From Xanthocytophaga agilis (GTDB lineage: Bacteria; Bacteroidota; Bacteroidia; Cytophagales; 172606-1), in assembly GCF_030068605.1 (NCBI RefSeq), contig NZ_JASJOU010000017.1, forward strand, positions 156,573 to 220,572: a DNA stretch of 64,000 nt. The letters are read 5' to 3'. The position numbers and the translations under genes were made by a program. Numbering within the stretch: the first letter of the stretch is position 1; every line of letters starts with the position of its first letter. Positions 36,583-46,197 of this stretch are shown here, in pieces. The notes beneath the pieces were generated by a model, which saw only the letters and a program-made list of their open reading frames with translations, was not told where the DNA came from and searched no databases.

Positions 36583-38136
36583 TTATTTATCCCACCACAC
36601 TTTAGAATCCAGATCATCGGCTCCCTGTCGTGAAATGGCTGCATCAACATTGGTTTTATTGACAGAGATTTCAGAATTTGGATAAGTCAGCCGATTGATG
36701 AAATTCCCTTTGATTGTTTTTCCTGGATACGGATTAGGAGTCAACGCAGGAAAGCCACTTCGGCGAAAATTTGCCCAGGTCTCTGGGCCGTTCAAAAACG
36801 AACTGATCCAGTATTGTGTATTGATCTGTTCGAGGGCTTTGCTAGCATCAAACGGATTGGCGTTCAGGTATGCATCTGCCTGTTGAGTAGTAACTGCGGA
36901 ATTCGCATCAAACAAAGCCATCTGTTCCATATGCAATCTTACCCCTTTGTTGTATAGCTCAGCTACATCACCCGTAGTCCAGCCTCTTTGTACAGCTTCA
37001 GCCAGTAGAAGTTGGGTTTGTGAAGCCGTTACCAAAAAAGTAGGAGCCAATATCTTGGCCATCCGTGTTCTGTCAACCTGACTAAAATCATAAAAACTAG
37101 CTAAATTCAGTTCTGTTACTTTAGTACCAATGGTAGCATTATCGTAACCCATTGGCATGCCTACCTGAACAGAAGGATCTGTAGAGGCAATGGCCGCTTT
37201 CTGTTCGGGTCCGGATTTAGCTCCCACATAGCGCACGGCAATGGCTCTCAGGCGAGGGTCATTGGTGCTTTTCAACTGATTGACAAACGGAGCAGTCAGA
37301 TACAGGTTTGCAGCCTCAGTACTATTAAGTGTAACACCAATAGGATTTGTATAGTTAGCATCATGCCGGATGATTGCATTATCTGCATTTGCATCAATGA
37401 GACCTCCCTCAATCGCCTTTACGGCAGTTTGCATTGCCAGTGCTGCATCGGCCTTCACTAATCGCATACCAGCCCGTAAAAGTAAGGAGTTAGCGAATTT
37501 TTTCCACTGAGTCACATTTCCCCCATACAATACATCCGCCGATTCGATGGGTTTGCTAGCATCCAGTGCTGTTGAGGCTTCATTTAACTCTTTGATGATA
37601 TCTGTATAAATAGATTGTTGTGTGTCATACTTGGGATAAAGTATCAGTTCTGAATAACCTTTGCCTGCCTCAGAATAAGGAATATCCCCATAGGTATCTG
37701 TAAGTACCATAAAATTGTAGGCTTGCAGGATGCGGGCCATCTGAATCAGGTTTGGACGGTTTTCCAAGGTTGCCTTTTGGTTCAAAACATCCTGAGTGTG
37801 TCTAATAGCCGATTGGAAAAACTTAACCCAGTTTCCATTCGTCTGGTCCCGGTTGTCCTGATTAAAGTTAGCTCCTGTTACAAACCCAGAATTGGGTGTG
37901 ACCAGTTGCTGGACAATACCCATTTCGTAAAGTATAGATGACTGATTGAAGGAAGAATTAATTACCGCATTGTTAAGACTAAACACCGGATTGATGGCTG
38001 TTGGATTCGTCTTATTGATATTGAGTTGGTCAAAACCATTCTCACATGAAACAAGTGTCAGGACAGACAGTATAAGAACTGAAAGTACCCGTACCATACC
38101 TGGAATTTTGGATATCTTTATAAATTGAGTATGCAT
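36583..38136 (-). CDS. SusD/RagB-like lipoprotein (SusD-like_2 type)
   Basis: About 517 aa from the ATG at 38136 (MHTQFIKISKIPGMVRVLSV). A lipoprotein signal ends at LVSC (Cys about residue 32). An earlier ATG at 38193 would overlap the SusC stop by 14 bp and adds 19 unlikely residues. Typical features are NINKTNPTAINPVFSLNNAV at the N-terminus, ARILQAYNFMVLTDTYGDIPYSEAG, KKFANSLLLRAGMRL and the C-terminal FRRSGFPALTPNPYPG. These place it in the SusD-like_2 group, distinct from the SusD at 27.9 kb. It binds glycan at the surface with its SusC partner, which ends 44 bp upstream. Confidence 0.93.
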   Translation of the reverse strand: MHTQFIKISKIPGMVRVLSVLILSVLTLVSCENGFDQLNINKTNPTAINPVFSLNNAVINSSFNQSSILYEMGIVQQLVTPNSGFVTGANFNQDNRDQTNGNWVKFFQSAIRHTQDVLNQKATLENRPNLIQMARILQAYNFMVLTDTYGDIPYSEAGKGYSELILYPKYDTQQSIYTDIIKELNEASTALDASKPIESADVLYGGNVTQWKKFANSLLLRAGMRLVKADAALAMQTAVKAIEGGLIDANADNAIIRHDANYTNPIGVTLNSTEAANLYLTAPFVNQLKSTNDPRLRAIAVRYVGAKSGPEQKAAIASTDPSVQVGMPMGYDNATIGTKVTELNLASFYDFSQVDRTRMAKILAPTFLVTASQTQLLLAEAVQRGWTTGDVAELYNKGVRLHMEQMALFDANSAVTTQQADAYLNANPFDASKALEQINTQYWISSFLNGPETWANFRRSGFPALTPNPYPGKTIKGNFINRLTYPNSEISVNKTNVDAAISRQGADDLDSKVWWDK

Positions 38137-38179
38137 TGTTTTGATTTTTAAGCAGGTTAAAAATACTTGAGTGAACGAA

Positions 38180-41100
38180 TCAGAATTTAACATTGAGGTT
38201 AAATCCCAGACTACGGGTAGTAGGCAAACCTGTCATTTCAATACCGGAAAGGTTATCAGATGAATTGCCAAACGATTCAGGATCAATATTGTCTATCCAT
38301 TTTTTCAGCATAAGTACATTATTAGCTACAAAACTTAGCTTAACTCCAGAAATGGGTGAATTTTTGGGTAAGAATTTTGAAAAATCGTATCCTACAGTAA
38401 GCTGACGTAATTTCCAGAAGCCTCCATTGTATACTACCCATTCCAAAATGGATTGTGTACGAAGAATGGAATAGTAATCCTGTGCATTGGCTTTTGCTGT
38501 ATTTGTCTCTCCTTTTTCGTTTACTCCTACTCCTACTACCCCACCGTCTCTTCCTACCAGTGTGGCTTTATGCAATCCATGGCGATAGGCATTCATATTG
38601 GTGTTGGAAATTATGGTATTACCCAACTTAAAATCAATCAGAAAAGAGAGTGCAATACCTTTGTAATTAAAACTATTGGTGATACCCCCTACCCATTCAG
38701 GTAATGCACTGCCAAAACTGATCAAGTCAGTAGTTCGGAGAGGAAGTCCGCTGGAACCAAATACCTGTCGCCCTTGTTCATCACGTCTAAAACCGAAGGA
38801 ATAGATCTGGCCCATTTCCTGGCCTACAACCTGACGCAATTCTCCTCCAAAGAAACCTGTTCCTACCGTAATTCTTTCACCGGGTTTGTCAGTAAGCAAA
38901 CTCAATACTTTAGTTTTGTTGTGAGAAGCATTGAAGGTAATATCCCATTTGAAAGTAGATGACTGAACAGGGACCAGATTAACTAACATTTCCTGACCTA
39001 CATTCTGGCTTTGACCACTGTTTACCAATGTATTTATATAACCGGAGGCATCTGAAACCTGAGCTGTCACAATCTGGTCAGTAGTTACCTTTTTATATAT
39101 CGCAAAGTCGATGTTGACACGGTTGTTAAACAACTTTACCTCAAAACCCGCTTCTTTCTCGTCTACACGCATGGGTTTCAGATTGGGATTAGGAACTGTG
39201 TTACCAGATATGGTTCCCACTGGCTGCATAGAGCCTGAAGGATTGGCAAACAAGGCAGGGTTGATGTTATAAAATAAGTTGTTTGAGTAAGCAGGTACAT
39301 CAGTGTCACTACCTACCTGAGCATAAGCGGCTCTGAGTTTGACAAAATTGACCCATTGTGGTAAACCATCAAACGAGTCAGACAATACATAACTCAGTGA
39401 AACGGATGGATAGAGAATGCTTCGATTGGCTGGGGAAAGAGTAGAGAACCAGTCATTACGTGCAGTCACGTTTAAAAACAAAAAATTCTTAAACGAAAAC
39501 TCACCTGATCCGTAAAGAGAATTAACAGCTCGTTCTGTCAGAACGTAAAGGGGTTCTTTCTGACGGCTGTTCATGACAGTATACAGTCCCCGCACAACAA
39601 AATCCTGTACATATACAGAGTTGTAATCCTGACGTACATACAGCTGATTTCCACCAACATTAAGATCTATACCAAATTTTCCAAATGTTTTAGAAGCAGA
39701 AATCAGGATGTCTTTGTTGATTTCACGGAACCGGCGGGTTTCCTGTACATAGTTACCATTGACAAATCCTGCTGGTGCAGGAGATAGGAACGCGGTACCT
39801 GTGGGCGTGTTGTAATCCTGATCGCGTGACCAATAATCTTGTCCTACACGAGCCTGTACAGACAACCAGGACAGAATGTTGTATTTAACAGAAACATTGC
39901 CAAATATCCGGTCACGTATCACATTCTGAAAGCGTTCGGACAAAGTAAAATATGGATTAGTCCGATTGGTAAACCGTGAGTATACGGTTTCATTTCCATC
40001 GGCATTAAACTTGTTAGCCTCTAGCAAATCCAATGGCATGGAATTGGCAAGATTCATCAGGGAAGTTGGAATCGTCAGGTCTTGCTGTGAAATATTAGGT
40101 GCATTTCTGGTTTTCTCATTTGAGTAGTTAATATTACCTGCAAAGCTCAGCTTAGGGGTCAGATTATAGGAAAAACCCAGATTTATTATCTTCCGGTTAA
40201 ACGAGTGGTTAGGTACAATGCCCTTGTTATCAATATTGGCAATGGACAAGTTCAGTCCACCTTTCTCACCATTGCTTGATAAGGCAACAGTATGTGAGAT
40301 ATTCTGTCCGTTCCGATAAAAATCACGAATGCGGTTGCGTACAGGGACATATGGTACAGTAATGTTGTTAAATAAAACCTGAGTCATGCCTGGGGCAAAC
40401 TTTTCACCGAACGACCATTGTCCGGATGTAGGGTTAGCTGTGGTGGGTCGAACACCATTTTCTCCTTGTCCATACTCGTATTGATAGTCAGTAAAGTCTA
40501 GCGGAGTGTCATTGGTATAGTTGAGATTATACGAAAGACCAATTCCCTTTTTCTCACCTTTGGACTTGGTGGTAATCATTATCACCCCATCTTTGGCTCG
40601 TGATCCATACAGCGCAGCCGCGGTTGCTCCTTTCAACACAGTCATCGTTTCGATATCATCGGGATTGATACTGGATAATCCATCTCCACCATCTGATGTA
40701 TTGGTAGCAATGCGACTGGCGATGGAGTTGTCGGCTCCACTATTCCCCTGATTAGAGCCGAAGTTGGTATTGTTGATGGGAACTCCGTTCACTACGATCA
40801 GTGGTCCGTTCTGTCCACCAATAGAGGATTGCCCCCGAATCCGGACTTTAGCTGTACCACCAGGACCTGTACCCAGCGATGAAATATTTACTCCGGCAAT
40901 TTTGCCGGAAAGTGTATTGATAAAGTTAGGAGACCGATTCTCGCTGATTTGTTCGGCTGAAACTGTGGAAGTTGCATAGCCCAGTTTTTTCTGTTCTTTC
41001 TTGATACCTAATGCTGTAACTACCACCTCACCCAGATTGGTTAAATCTTCAGCCAGAGTAATTGTAAGCATTGTCTGGTTACCTACAGTCACGCTTTGAG

Positions 41101-41386
41101 TTACATAGCCAATTGAAGAAATTTCAAGTATAGCATTGGGAGGTACAGACAAACTAAATTCCCCTTTGGCATCTGTAATTGTTCCTATTCTTTCGCCTTT
41201 AACAGTTACGCTGGCTCCTATCAGGGGTTCCTTACTGGTACCTTCCAGTACTTTTCCCCTAATGGGGGTATTTTGAGCGAGTATTCTTGTAGAGCATACA
41301 AAGAAGATAAGTATGCTTAACACCAGCAACCTGGCATTAGTTGATAGCAAAATGGATGGCAAGCCATCTGGTAATTGTTTTTTCAT
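38180..41386 (-). CDS. SusC-like TonB-dependent outer-membrane transporter
   Basis: A 1068-aa protein with an exported N-terminus ending near RILAQ. A CarboxypepD_reg-like domain follows (IRGKVLEGTSKEPLIGASVT), then the plug with GEVVVTALGIKKEQKKLGYA, NTLSGKIAGVNISSLGTGPGG and the SusC motif ETMTVLKGATAAALYGSRAKDG. The beta-barrel ends in LGFNLNVKF. The GIKKEQKKLGY variant marks a different SusC subgroup from the one at 24.6 kb. No glycosidase gene is attached, so the substrate is unknown. The AraC gene 680 bp upstream on the same strand may control it. Confidence 0.95.
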   Translation of the reverse strand: MKKQLPDGLPSILLSTNARLLVLSILIFFVCSTRILAQNTPIRGKVLEGTSKEPLIGASVTVKGERIGTITDAKGEFSLSVPPNAILEISSIGYVTQSVTVGNQTMLTITLAEDLTNLGEVVVTALGIKKEQKKLGYATSTVSAEQISENRSPNFINTLSGKIAGVNISSLGTGPGGTAKVRIRGQSSIGGQNGPLIVVNGVPINNTNFGSNQGNSGADNSIASRIATNTSDGGDGLSSINPDDIETMTVLKGATAAALYGSRAKDGVIMITTKSKGEKKGIGLSYNLNYTNDTPLDFTDYQYEYGQGENGVRPTTANPTSGQWSFGEKFAPGMTQVLFNNITVPYVPVRNRIRDFYRNGQNISHTVALSSNGEKGGLNLSIANIDNKGIVPNHSFNRKIINLGFSYNLTPKLSFAGNINYSNEKTRNAPNISQQDLTIPTSLMNLANSMPLDLLEANKFNADGNETVYSRFTNRTNPYFTLSERFQNVIRDRIFGNVSVKYNILSWLSVQARVGQDYWSRDQDYNTPTGTAFLSPAPAGFVNGNYVQETRRFREINKDILISASKTFGKFGIDLNVGGNQLYVRQDYNSVYVQDFVVRGLYTVMNSRQKEPLYVLTERAVNSLYGSGEFSFKNFLFLNVTARNDWFSTLSPANRSILYPSVSLSYVLSDSFDGLPQWVNFVKLRAAYAQVGSDTDVPAYSNNLFYNINPALFANPSGSMQPVGTISGNTVPNPNLKPMRVDEKEAGFEVKLFNNRVNIDFAIYKKVTTDQIVTAQVSDASGYINTLVNSGQSQNVGQEMLVNLVPVQSSTFKWDITFNASHNKTKVLSLLTDKPGERITVGTGFFGGELRQVVGQEMGQIYSFGFRRDEQGRQVFGSSGLPLRTTDLISFGSALPEWVGGITNSFNYKGIALSFLIDFKLGNTIISNTNMNAYRHGLHKATLVGRDGGVVGVGVNEKGETNTAKANAQDYYSILRTQSILEWVVYNGGFWKLRQLTVGYDFSKFLPKNSPISGVKLSFVANNVLMLKKWIDNIDPESFGNSSDNLSGIEMTGLPTTRSLGFNLNVKF

Positions 41387-42068
41387 AAAAGATTTTGCTT
41401 TAAAAGGTGTGAAAGTGAATTATTATCTAGATACTTTCAGGCAAAAGCCTAGCGAACCCACTAATCACAGGTAGCAGATCCAGGTAAGTCTTCTACAGGA
41501 TCTTAGGCTACTTGTCAGATGTTGGATTACAGATGTAAATTGCTGATAAGTAAATAGTACGATTTGAAAAGTGTAAAACTTTTGCTTGTATGGTTGTCAA
41601 CGGGATGCTTCAATTCAGTAGCTTCTTCCCAAAAAATAGAAATGCACAAAAGGTGTCTTTACAACACAATTTTCATTAAACAAAAGAAAGCCTTGCTGGA
41701 AGAGTCAAGCGAACAGTTTTTACTAATAGACTCCTTACCTATTTTTTACCTCAGGGAATAGAATTTAAACATGCTTTCAAGACGAATTACTACTGTTAAG
41801 ACAATAACTATATACATTTTTCAAAGTGAAGATGGAACAGAAATAAAGACGAATCAAAGAAAATAACAATCTGCTGCTGATTTAGTAATGCCTGTTTATA
41901 CACATACCTATTTATTTTTAACTCATTGACAATCTGGATCTACTATATACTCTCCCCTTACTGAATATTACTTTTTCTTTTAATATTTATATTTTCAATT
42001 ATGTATACTCATTACTTGCAGCTAAGGATTACTATTCAATTACTAACTTAATTAACTATCTGGTTGAC
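41387..42068. other. Gap between SusC and AraC genes, no supported gene
   Basis: AT-rich and presumably contains the SusC promoter. A 65-codon TTG-started frame (41564-41761) is not convincing. No hairpin or coding relic was recognised. Confidence 0.4.
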
Positions 42069-42920
42069 TTAGCGTAGATATCGCTGAGGTGAAACTTGCA
42101 TAATAGCTTTAAATTGCCGGTTGAAGTAGGAAAGGCTATTAAAGCCCGACCGAAAGCAGGCATCTGAAACTGTAGTATCGGGTTTGTGCAGAACCTTACA
42201 GGCATATGCAACCCGGACTTCATTCAGAAAACGGGTAAAGTTTTTGGAGGTACGACTTTTAAAGTAACGACAAAAGGCTGTTTCACTCATATTGGCAATA
42301 GAAGCTACTTTAGCTACCGTAATCTTGGACTTAAAGTTTTCATATACATACTGCCGTACACGAGCCAGCCTATGCTCGTCATCGTCGTTGATATGAAAAA
42401 AGTAATCCTGATTGGTTAGGTAATCATAGTCCTGAGTTTCAGCCATGGTGAAGAGAATATCCAGCAACATCAGCAACTGGCGCGTTTCTCCCTGGGTATG
42501 CAGTGTTTCCAATACAGGTTGTAACGACTCTACCACATTGGGTTTAAATAACAGTCCACGACGGGCACGCTCAAACAGATGGCGCAATCTGATAGTTTCA
42601 GGCTTTTCGAGAAACTCTTTTCCGAGAAAATTTTCCTGAAACTGAAGCATTAGGCCATACGGATTTACCGTAGGGTTAGCTGCCTGATATTCTGGTTGTT
42701 CTTTGAATATATGTGGAAAGTTGGAACCCAGTAACACCAGATCCCCTTCTGCAAAGTCACGGAATGTATCACCAACCAGCGCATTCACCTTCCCTTTCAT
42801 AAAATACACCAGCTCCAGCTCCGGATGGTAATGCCAGAGCGTAGTAAAACCCAATAACTCTCTGCGAAAGCTATAGGAACGATTAGCTTGTGGGGTGATT
42901 AGCCGAAACGACAAATTCAT
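42069..42920 (-). CDS. AraC-family transcriptional regulator with cupin-like sensor
   Basis: 283 aa. The N-terminal cupin-like domain contains HYHPELELVYFMKGKV and FAEGDLVLLGSNFPHIF, the pattern of AraC_binding domains that sense small sugars. The C-terminal helix-turn-helix pair is VAKVASIANMSETAFCRYFK and VSDACFRSGFNSLSYFNRQF, ending VSPQRYLR. It lies upstream of, and in the same direction as, the second SusC/SusD pair and is the likely regulator of that locus. Confidence 0.9.
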   Translation of the reverse strand: MNLSFRLITPQANRSYSFRRELLGFTTLWHYHPELELVYFMKGKVNALVGDTFRDFAEGDLVLLGSNFPHIFKEQPEYQAANPTVNPYGLMLQFQENFLGKEFLEKPETIRLRHLFERARRGLLFKPNVVESLQPVLETLHTQGETRQLLMLLDILFTMAETQDYDYLTNQDYFFHINDDDEHRLARVRQYVYENFKSKITVAKVASIANMSETAFCRYFKSRTSKNFTRFLNEVRVAYACKVLHKPDTTVSDACFRSGFNSLSYFNRQFKAIMQVSPQRYLR

Positions 42921-43409
42921 GTCTTCAATTTAACAGAATATGTCATACTCTGGTCTATTTTGCTAGAATAGTTCAACTAATGGCAAGAAAAATGAAAATA
43001 GGAGCATTAGGTTAGCGATTAGTCTGTTACGATAATAAGCTAAGTTGCCAACAATTCGAACCCTCATTCATAAGCTATTAAACCAATAAAGATTTTTTAT
43101 TGAAGAATTTATCATAGATAAACTATCTACCCACTGAAAATAGAGTTTCCGTCCAAGCTTTCCTTTGCTAAAATATCATTGCAGCCAATACTGTTGTTCT
43201 TTGGTCTGGCCAGCTAATATACTCGCTTTAGATGAAGAAGTTTTAGATTCTGTAAATTAGTAAAACCCACCTATCTTTTCCCTCCAAGCCCATAGTTATG
43301 GTCACTGAAGAAGAATGACAGTAATTGTGTTCACTCAGTAAAAATATCTAAAGTATGGTCAAAATGACAATTGATGGCTGAGTGATCAAGCAACTGTTTA
43401 GCAAAGCAA

Positions 43410-43606
43410 TTGACCATACTTAGAATCACTTTACAAAATGACTGGAACTCTGTTCACTTTTGTTTTTGACCATACTTCCGGTCGCTTTCAACTTTGACTG
43501 GAATTCTGGTCAGGTTGAAAAAATATTCGAATACCAGTCGCTTTTGTCAGTGACTGGTAGTATGGTCAAACTTGGCAACTATTCGAATACCAGTCAATCT
43601 ATTCAC
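43410..43606. repeat. 56-bp imperfect tandem repeat array with internal dyads
   Basis: The motif TGACTGG(A/T)A recurs at 43439, 43495 and 43551, TTGACCATACTT at 43410 and 43466, and TATTCGAATACCAGTC at 43524 and 43580. Every step is exactly 56 bp, giving about 3.5 units. Each unit has dyad symmetry, for example TACCAGTC/GACTGGTA. Inverted AGTATGGTCAA copies occur at 43352 and 43559. No protein is encoded. The rest of the 42921-43651 gap shows nothing else. It could be a multi-site operator or a minisatellite. Confidence 0.8.
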
Positions 43607-43651
43607 TAACGCAATAGTTAAATCAATATAAATGACTGATTTTCTAAGCCT

Positions 43652-43903
43652 TTACAATAAGCCTCTGGACTTTTTCTCCTTTTGTATTGTTTTTAAGCTA
43701 TTAGCATTCACTATCACAATCACTCCCATTGACATTGGAACGGCTGTCAGAGCACTAAATTTTTGTTTTGCTATGGTGAGCCATATGCCAGCTGCCAGCA
43801 TCAAAACAGCTGCAACAATCCCCATAGTGATGACTAGCTTCAAGGTTTTCTCATTTTTGAGCAGTTCTTCATTGCTCATTTCATTTGGTTTTTTACTTGC
43901 CAT
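43652..43903 (-). CDS. Small two-helix membrane protein, conserved in Bacteroidota
   Basis: 83 aa. The N-terminus NEMSNEELLKNEKTLKLVI is charged, two hydrophobic helices follow (~25-45 and ~52-68), and the end is basic (NSLKTIQKEKKSR). I recall this layout (SxEELLKxEKTLK ... LKxIxKExKSR) from Bacteroidota proteins often mislabelled 'redox-active disulfide protein 2', but there is no Cys here. The function is unknown. It is an isolated gene; the 56-bp array lies beyond its 3' end. Confidence 0.65.
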   Translation of the reverse strand: MASKKPNEMSNEELLKNEKTLKLVITMGIVAAVLMLAAGIWLTIAKQKFSALTAVPMSMGVIVIVNANSLKTIQKEKKSRGLL

Positions 43904-44250
43904 TTTTGTGTGGTGATAGTTATATAGTGAGTTTCTTACAATATTCCTTTATATAATTTAAACATGCAATAGGTCAAAAATTTATGACTCCCTGATAGAG
44001 ATCGTACATGTTGGTAAAGAAAGGTAATGTAAAATCGCATTACTACAAGAGGAGCGTTGGGAGAATGAAAACAGTATACAATCCAATTCGATAATCTCAC
44101 ACCTATCCACTTGTTTGTGTAACTGATTTTTTCAACTTATATAATTCACCCTTACAGAAGTCATGTCGTAATCCACCACTTATTTTGCCATAGGTACGCC
44201 CGTTAGGTTACTTTCTGATTACGTAAACTTGCCAAACACCAACCCATTAT
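43904..44250. other. 347-bp gap, nothing recognised
   Basis: A divergent promoter region between the small membrane protein and the GyrI-like relic. No repeat, hairpin or coding relic was noticed. Confidence 0.4.
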
Positions 44251-44747
44251 ATGCTTTCAGAACCTAAGATCGAACACCAGACACTACGGTATTATCTAGC
44301 CATTGCAAAGACTGTGCACATGCATGAGATTCCCCAAGTTCTTCCCCCTTTGATTCCAGAAGTCAGACAATGGATGAACAATAACAAGATTAAACCAAGT
44401 GGTCCTGACTTTTTCTTATACAAGTCAATCAATGAGAATAATGAGCTTGAATGTGAGGTTGGCTTTACTATTGATATACCCATTGAAGGTAATTCCCATA
44501 TCCACTTGGTAGCTTTCCTGAAGGGAGGTATGCAAGCCTAATTTACTCGGGAGACTTCAAAGACATGATGCAGGGGCATATTGCTTTGCAAAATTGGATC
44601 AGGCAAAGAGGTTTGAAAGAGAAACTACTGTCATCTCAAGGCATTACCCAATGGGGTGGCCGCACTGAGTTTTATCTGATTGATCCTGACTTTGAACCTG
44701 GTCCTGCCAAATGGCAAACAAAAATTATGTTCCTGCTTGAGGACTAG
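44251..44747 (+). pseudogene. GyrI-like/effector-binding domain protein split by a frameshift
   Basis: The first frame (44251-44541) encodes an effector-binding fold N-terminal half up to HLVAFLKGGMQA, then TAA. The frame that opens at 44538 continues LIYSGDFKDMMQGHIALQNW, then FYLIDPDFEPGPAKWQTKIM and ends at 44747. Joining them across 44536-44538 (one base missing) gives a normal ~165-aa GyrI-like domain protein that would bind small hydrophobic ligands. It is either a recently inactivated gene or a sequencing error. The IS-like element 12 bp downstream is a possible disturbing factor. Confidence 0.75.
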
Positions 44748-44759
44748 TTTATAGTCAAA

Positions 44760-45137
44760 CATGAGTCATCCCGAATTCTGAATAAAGGATCTCATTGAGA
44801 AGGGATAATAAATGTCACAAAGAGAGTGGTGTTGCCTTCAATCGCGGAAGGTGGTGTAGGTGCGTAGAGAGTCTTTTCTGCGCGATGTTGGCCTTTGGCC
44901 AGTGAGGGGAAGGATCAGAGAAAAGTGCCCTTTTTTGCGGCTAGCACACATCCTGGCCCAACAAATTCTCATTTGTTGTCCTTTTTTGGGCAAGCAAAAA
45001 AGGAAGGAGCCTCAAGAAGAGTGATAAAAGTGACTATAAACAAAGAAAGAGAGCTTTCGTAAAAATTACTCTAAGCCCACACTTTCAAAAGTATAGGCTT
45101 GGGTTTTACTCATATCCAATATTCGGGATGACTCATG
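44760..45137. mobile_element. 378-bp element with 17-bp perfect terminal inverted repeats, MITE-like
   Basis: The left end CATGAGTCATCCCGAAT (44760-44776) and the right end ATTCGGGATGACTCATG (45121-45137) are exact reverse complements. The interior has no ORF but several self-complementary blocks, for example CAACAAAT/ATTTGTTG and GGCC-rich dyads. Its composition is visibly more GC-rich than the surroundings. No clear target-site duplication is seen. It occupies most of the 44748-45377 gap; the remaining 240 bp hold nothing recognised. Confidence 0.7.
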
Positions 45138-45377
45138 CTTCTTATTACTGCAAATCAAACTATCATACTTAACACCCTCTCCTACTACTAGATTATTAAT
45201 AAGGTATACTCTTCTGATCAGAAAAAAAATGCAAAATAATTTCATTATTAATCTTTATGGGAACTAAAGCTTGAGTAGTAGTGTTTACAGGTTCAAAGGC
45301 ACAAACTACTGTTAATTCCCACAACTGATTACATTTTTTCTTTGCACCAATACAGGAGTGGCTTCCTAGTTTCTTTA

Positions 45378-46118
45378 TTAAAAACCGGTCTTAAACCGAA
45401 TGCTGCATTCTTCCTTATAGCTTCTGCCAATTGGCAATTTTGCCCCTCCGATTTCCACGAAATTAGCATGGAAGCTATCAATCTTTGCAATAGATACCAT
45501 ATAGGATCTGTGTATCCTTATAAACTGATCTTCCGGTAAAAGCTCTTCCAGTAAACTGATTTTATATTTTGAGACTACTACCCTCTCTTTCAACTTTACT
45601 TTCACATAATCGCCTTCACTCTCTATCCATAGAATATCGGACACGTTAAGCTTTACCGTTTTTCTTTCTACTTTCAGGTACAGAAAGACTTCCTGAACAG
45701 AAAGGGAAGGCTCTGTTATATGATCACCTGTATGGGTGTTTCGAGTATGCAACAGAGCAAATACTTTGTCTATTGCTTTTAGAAAGCGGGGAAAGGAAAC
45801 AGGTTTCAACAGATAGTCTACTGCATTTAATTCAAAACCTTCCAGGGCATAATTTTCAAAAGCGGTAGTAAAAATAACTTTAGGAGGGCATTTAAGGCTT
45901 TTGATTAGCTCGGTACCTTGTAATCCTGGCATCCGTATATCTAAAAATAATAGATCAACAGAGGTTCGTTGTAAAATCTGAAAAGCCTCCAATGCATTGG
46001 AACATCTGCCTATTATTTCCATTTCGGCAAGACCTTGAAGATAAGTTTCAAGAATGTCCAAGGCATAAGGTTCATCGTCTACTAATAGCACCTTTAATTT
46101 TATAGTTGCTTCATTCAT
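45378..46118 (-). CDS. LytTR-family response regulator
   Basis: 246 aa. The receiver domain occupies 1-125 with LLVDDEP and phospho-acceptor Asp60 in LFLDIRMPG. The conserved Thr/Lys surroundings are visible in IFTTAFENYALEGFELNAVDY and LKPVSFPRF. The LytTR DNA-binding domain spans ~145-246 (ILWIESEGDYVKV, then FIRIHRSYMVSIAKID, then LPIGRSYKEE). It is paired with the sensor kinase encoded 79 bp upstream on the same strand. Confidence 0.93.
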   Translation of the reverse strand: MNEATIKLKVLLVDDEPYALDILETYLQGLAEMEIIGRCSNALEAFQILQRTSVDLLFLDIRMPGLQGTELIKSLKCPPKVIFTTAFENYALEGFELNAVDYLLKPVSFPRFLKAIDKVFALLHTRNTHTGDHITEPSLSVQEVFLYLKVERKTVKLNVSDILWIESEGDYVKVKLKERVVVSKYKISLLEELLPEDQFIRIHRSYMVSIAKIDSFHANFVEIGGAKLPIGRSYKEECSIRFKTGF

Positions 46119-46197
46119 TAACTCTTCTTGTAGTAGTGAATTTACAAAACAGTAAATTTAACACAAATACTGTGATTCATCGGGTCTAGCCTGCCTT

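Noticed and set aside
41564..41761. 65-aa ORF with a signal-like N-terminus upstream of the second SusC
   Set aside because: TTG start, opposite direction, and no recognisable domain after the hydrophobic part.
43410..43606. CRISPR array from regular 56-bp spacing
   Set aside because: The repeats diverge throughout the unit, there is no repeat/unique-spacer pattern and no cas gene.
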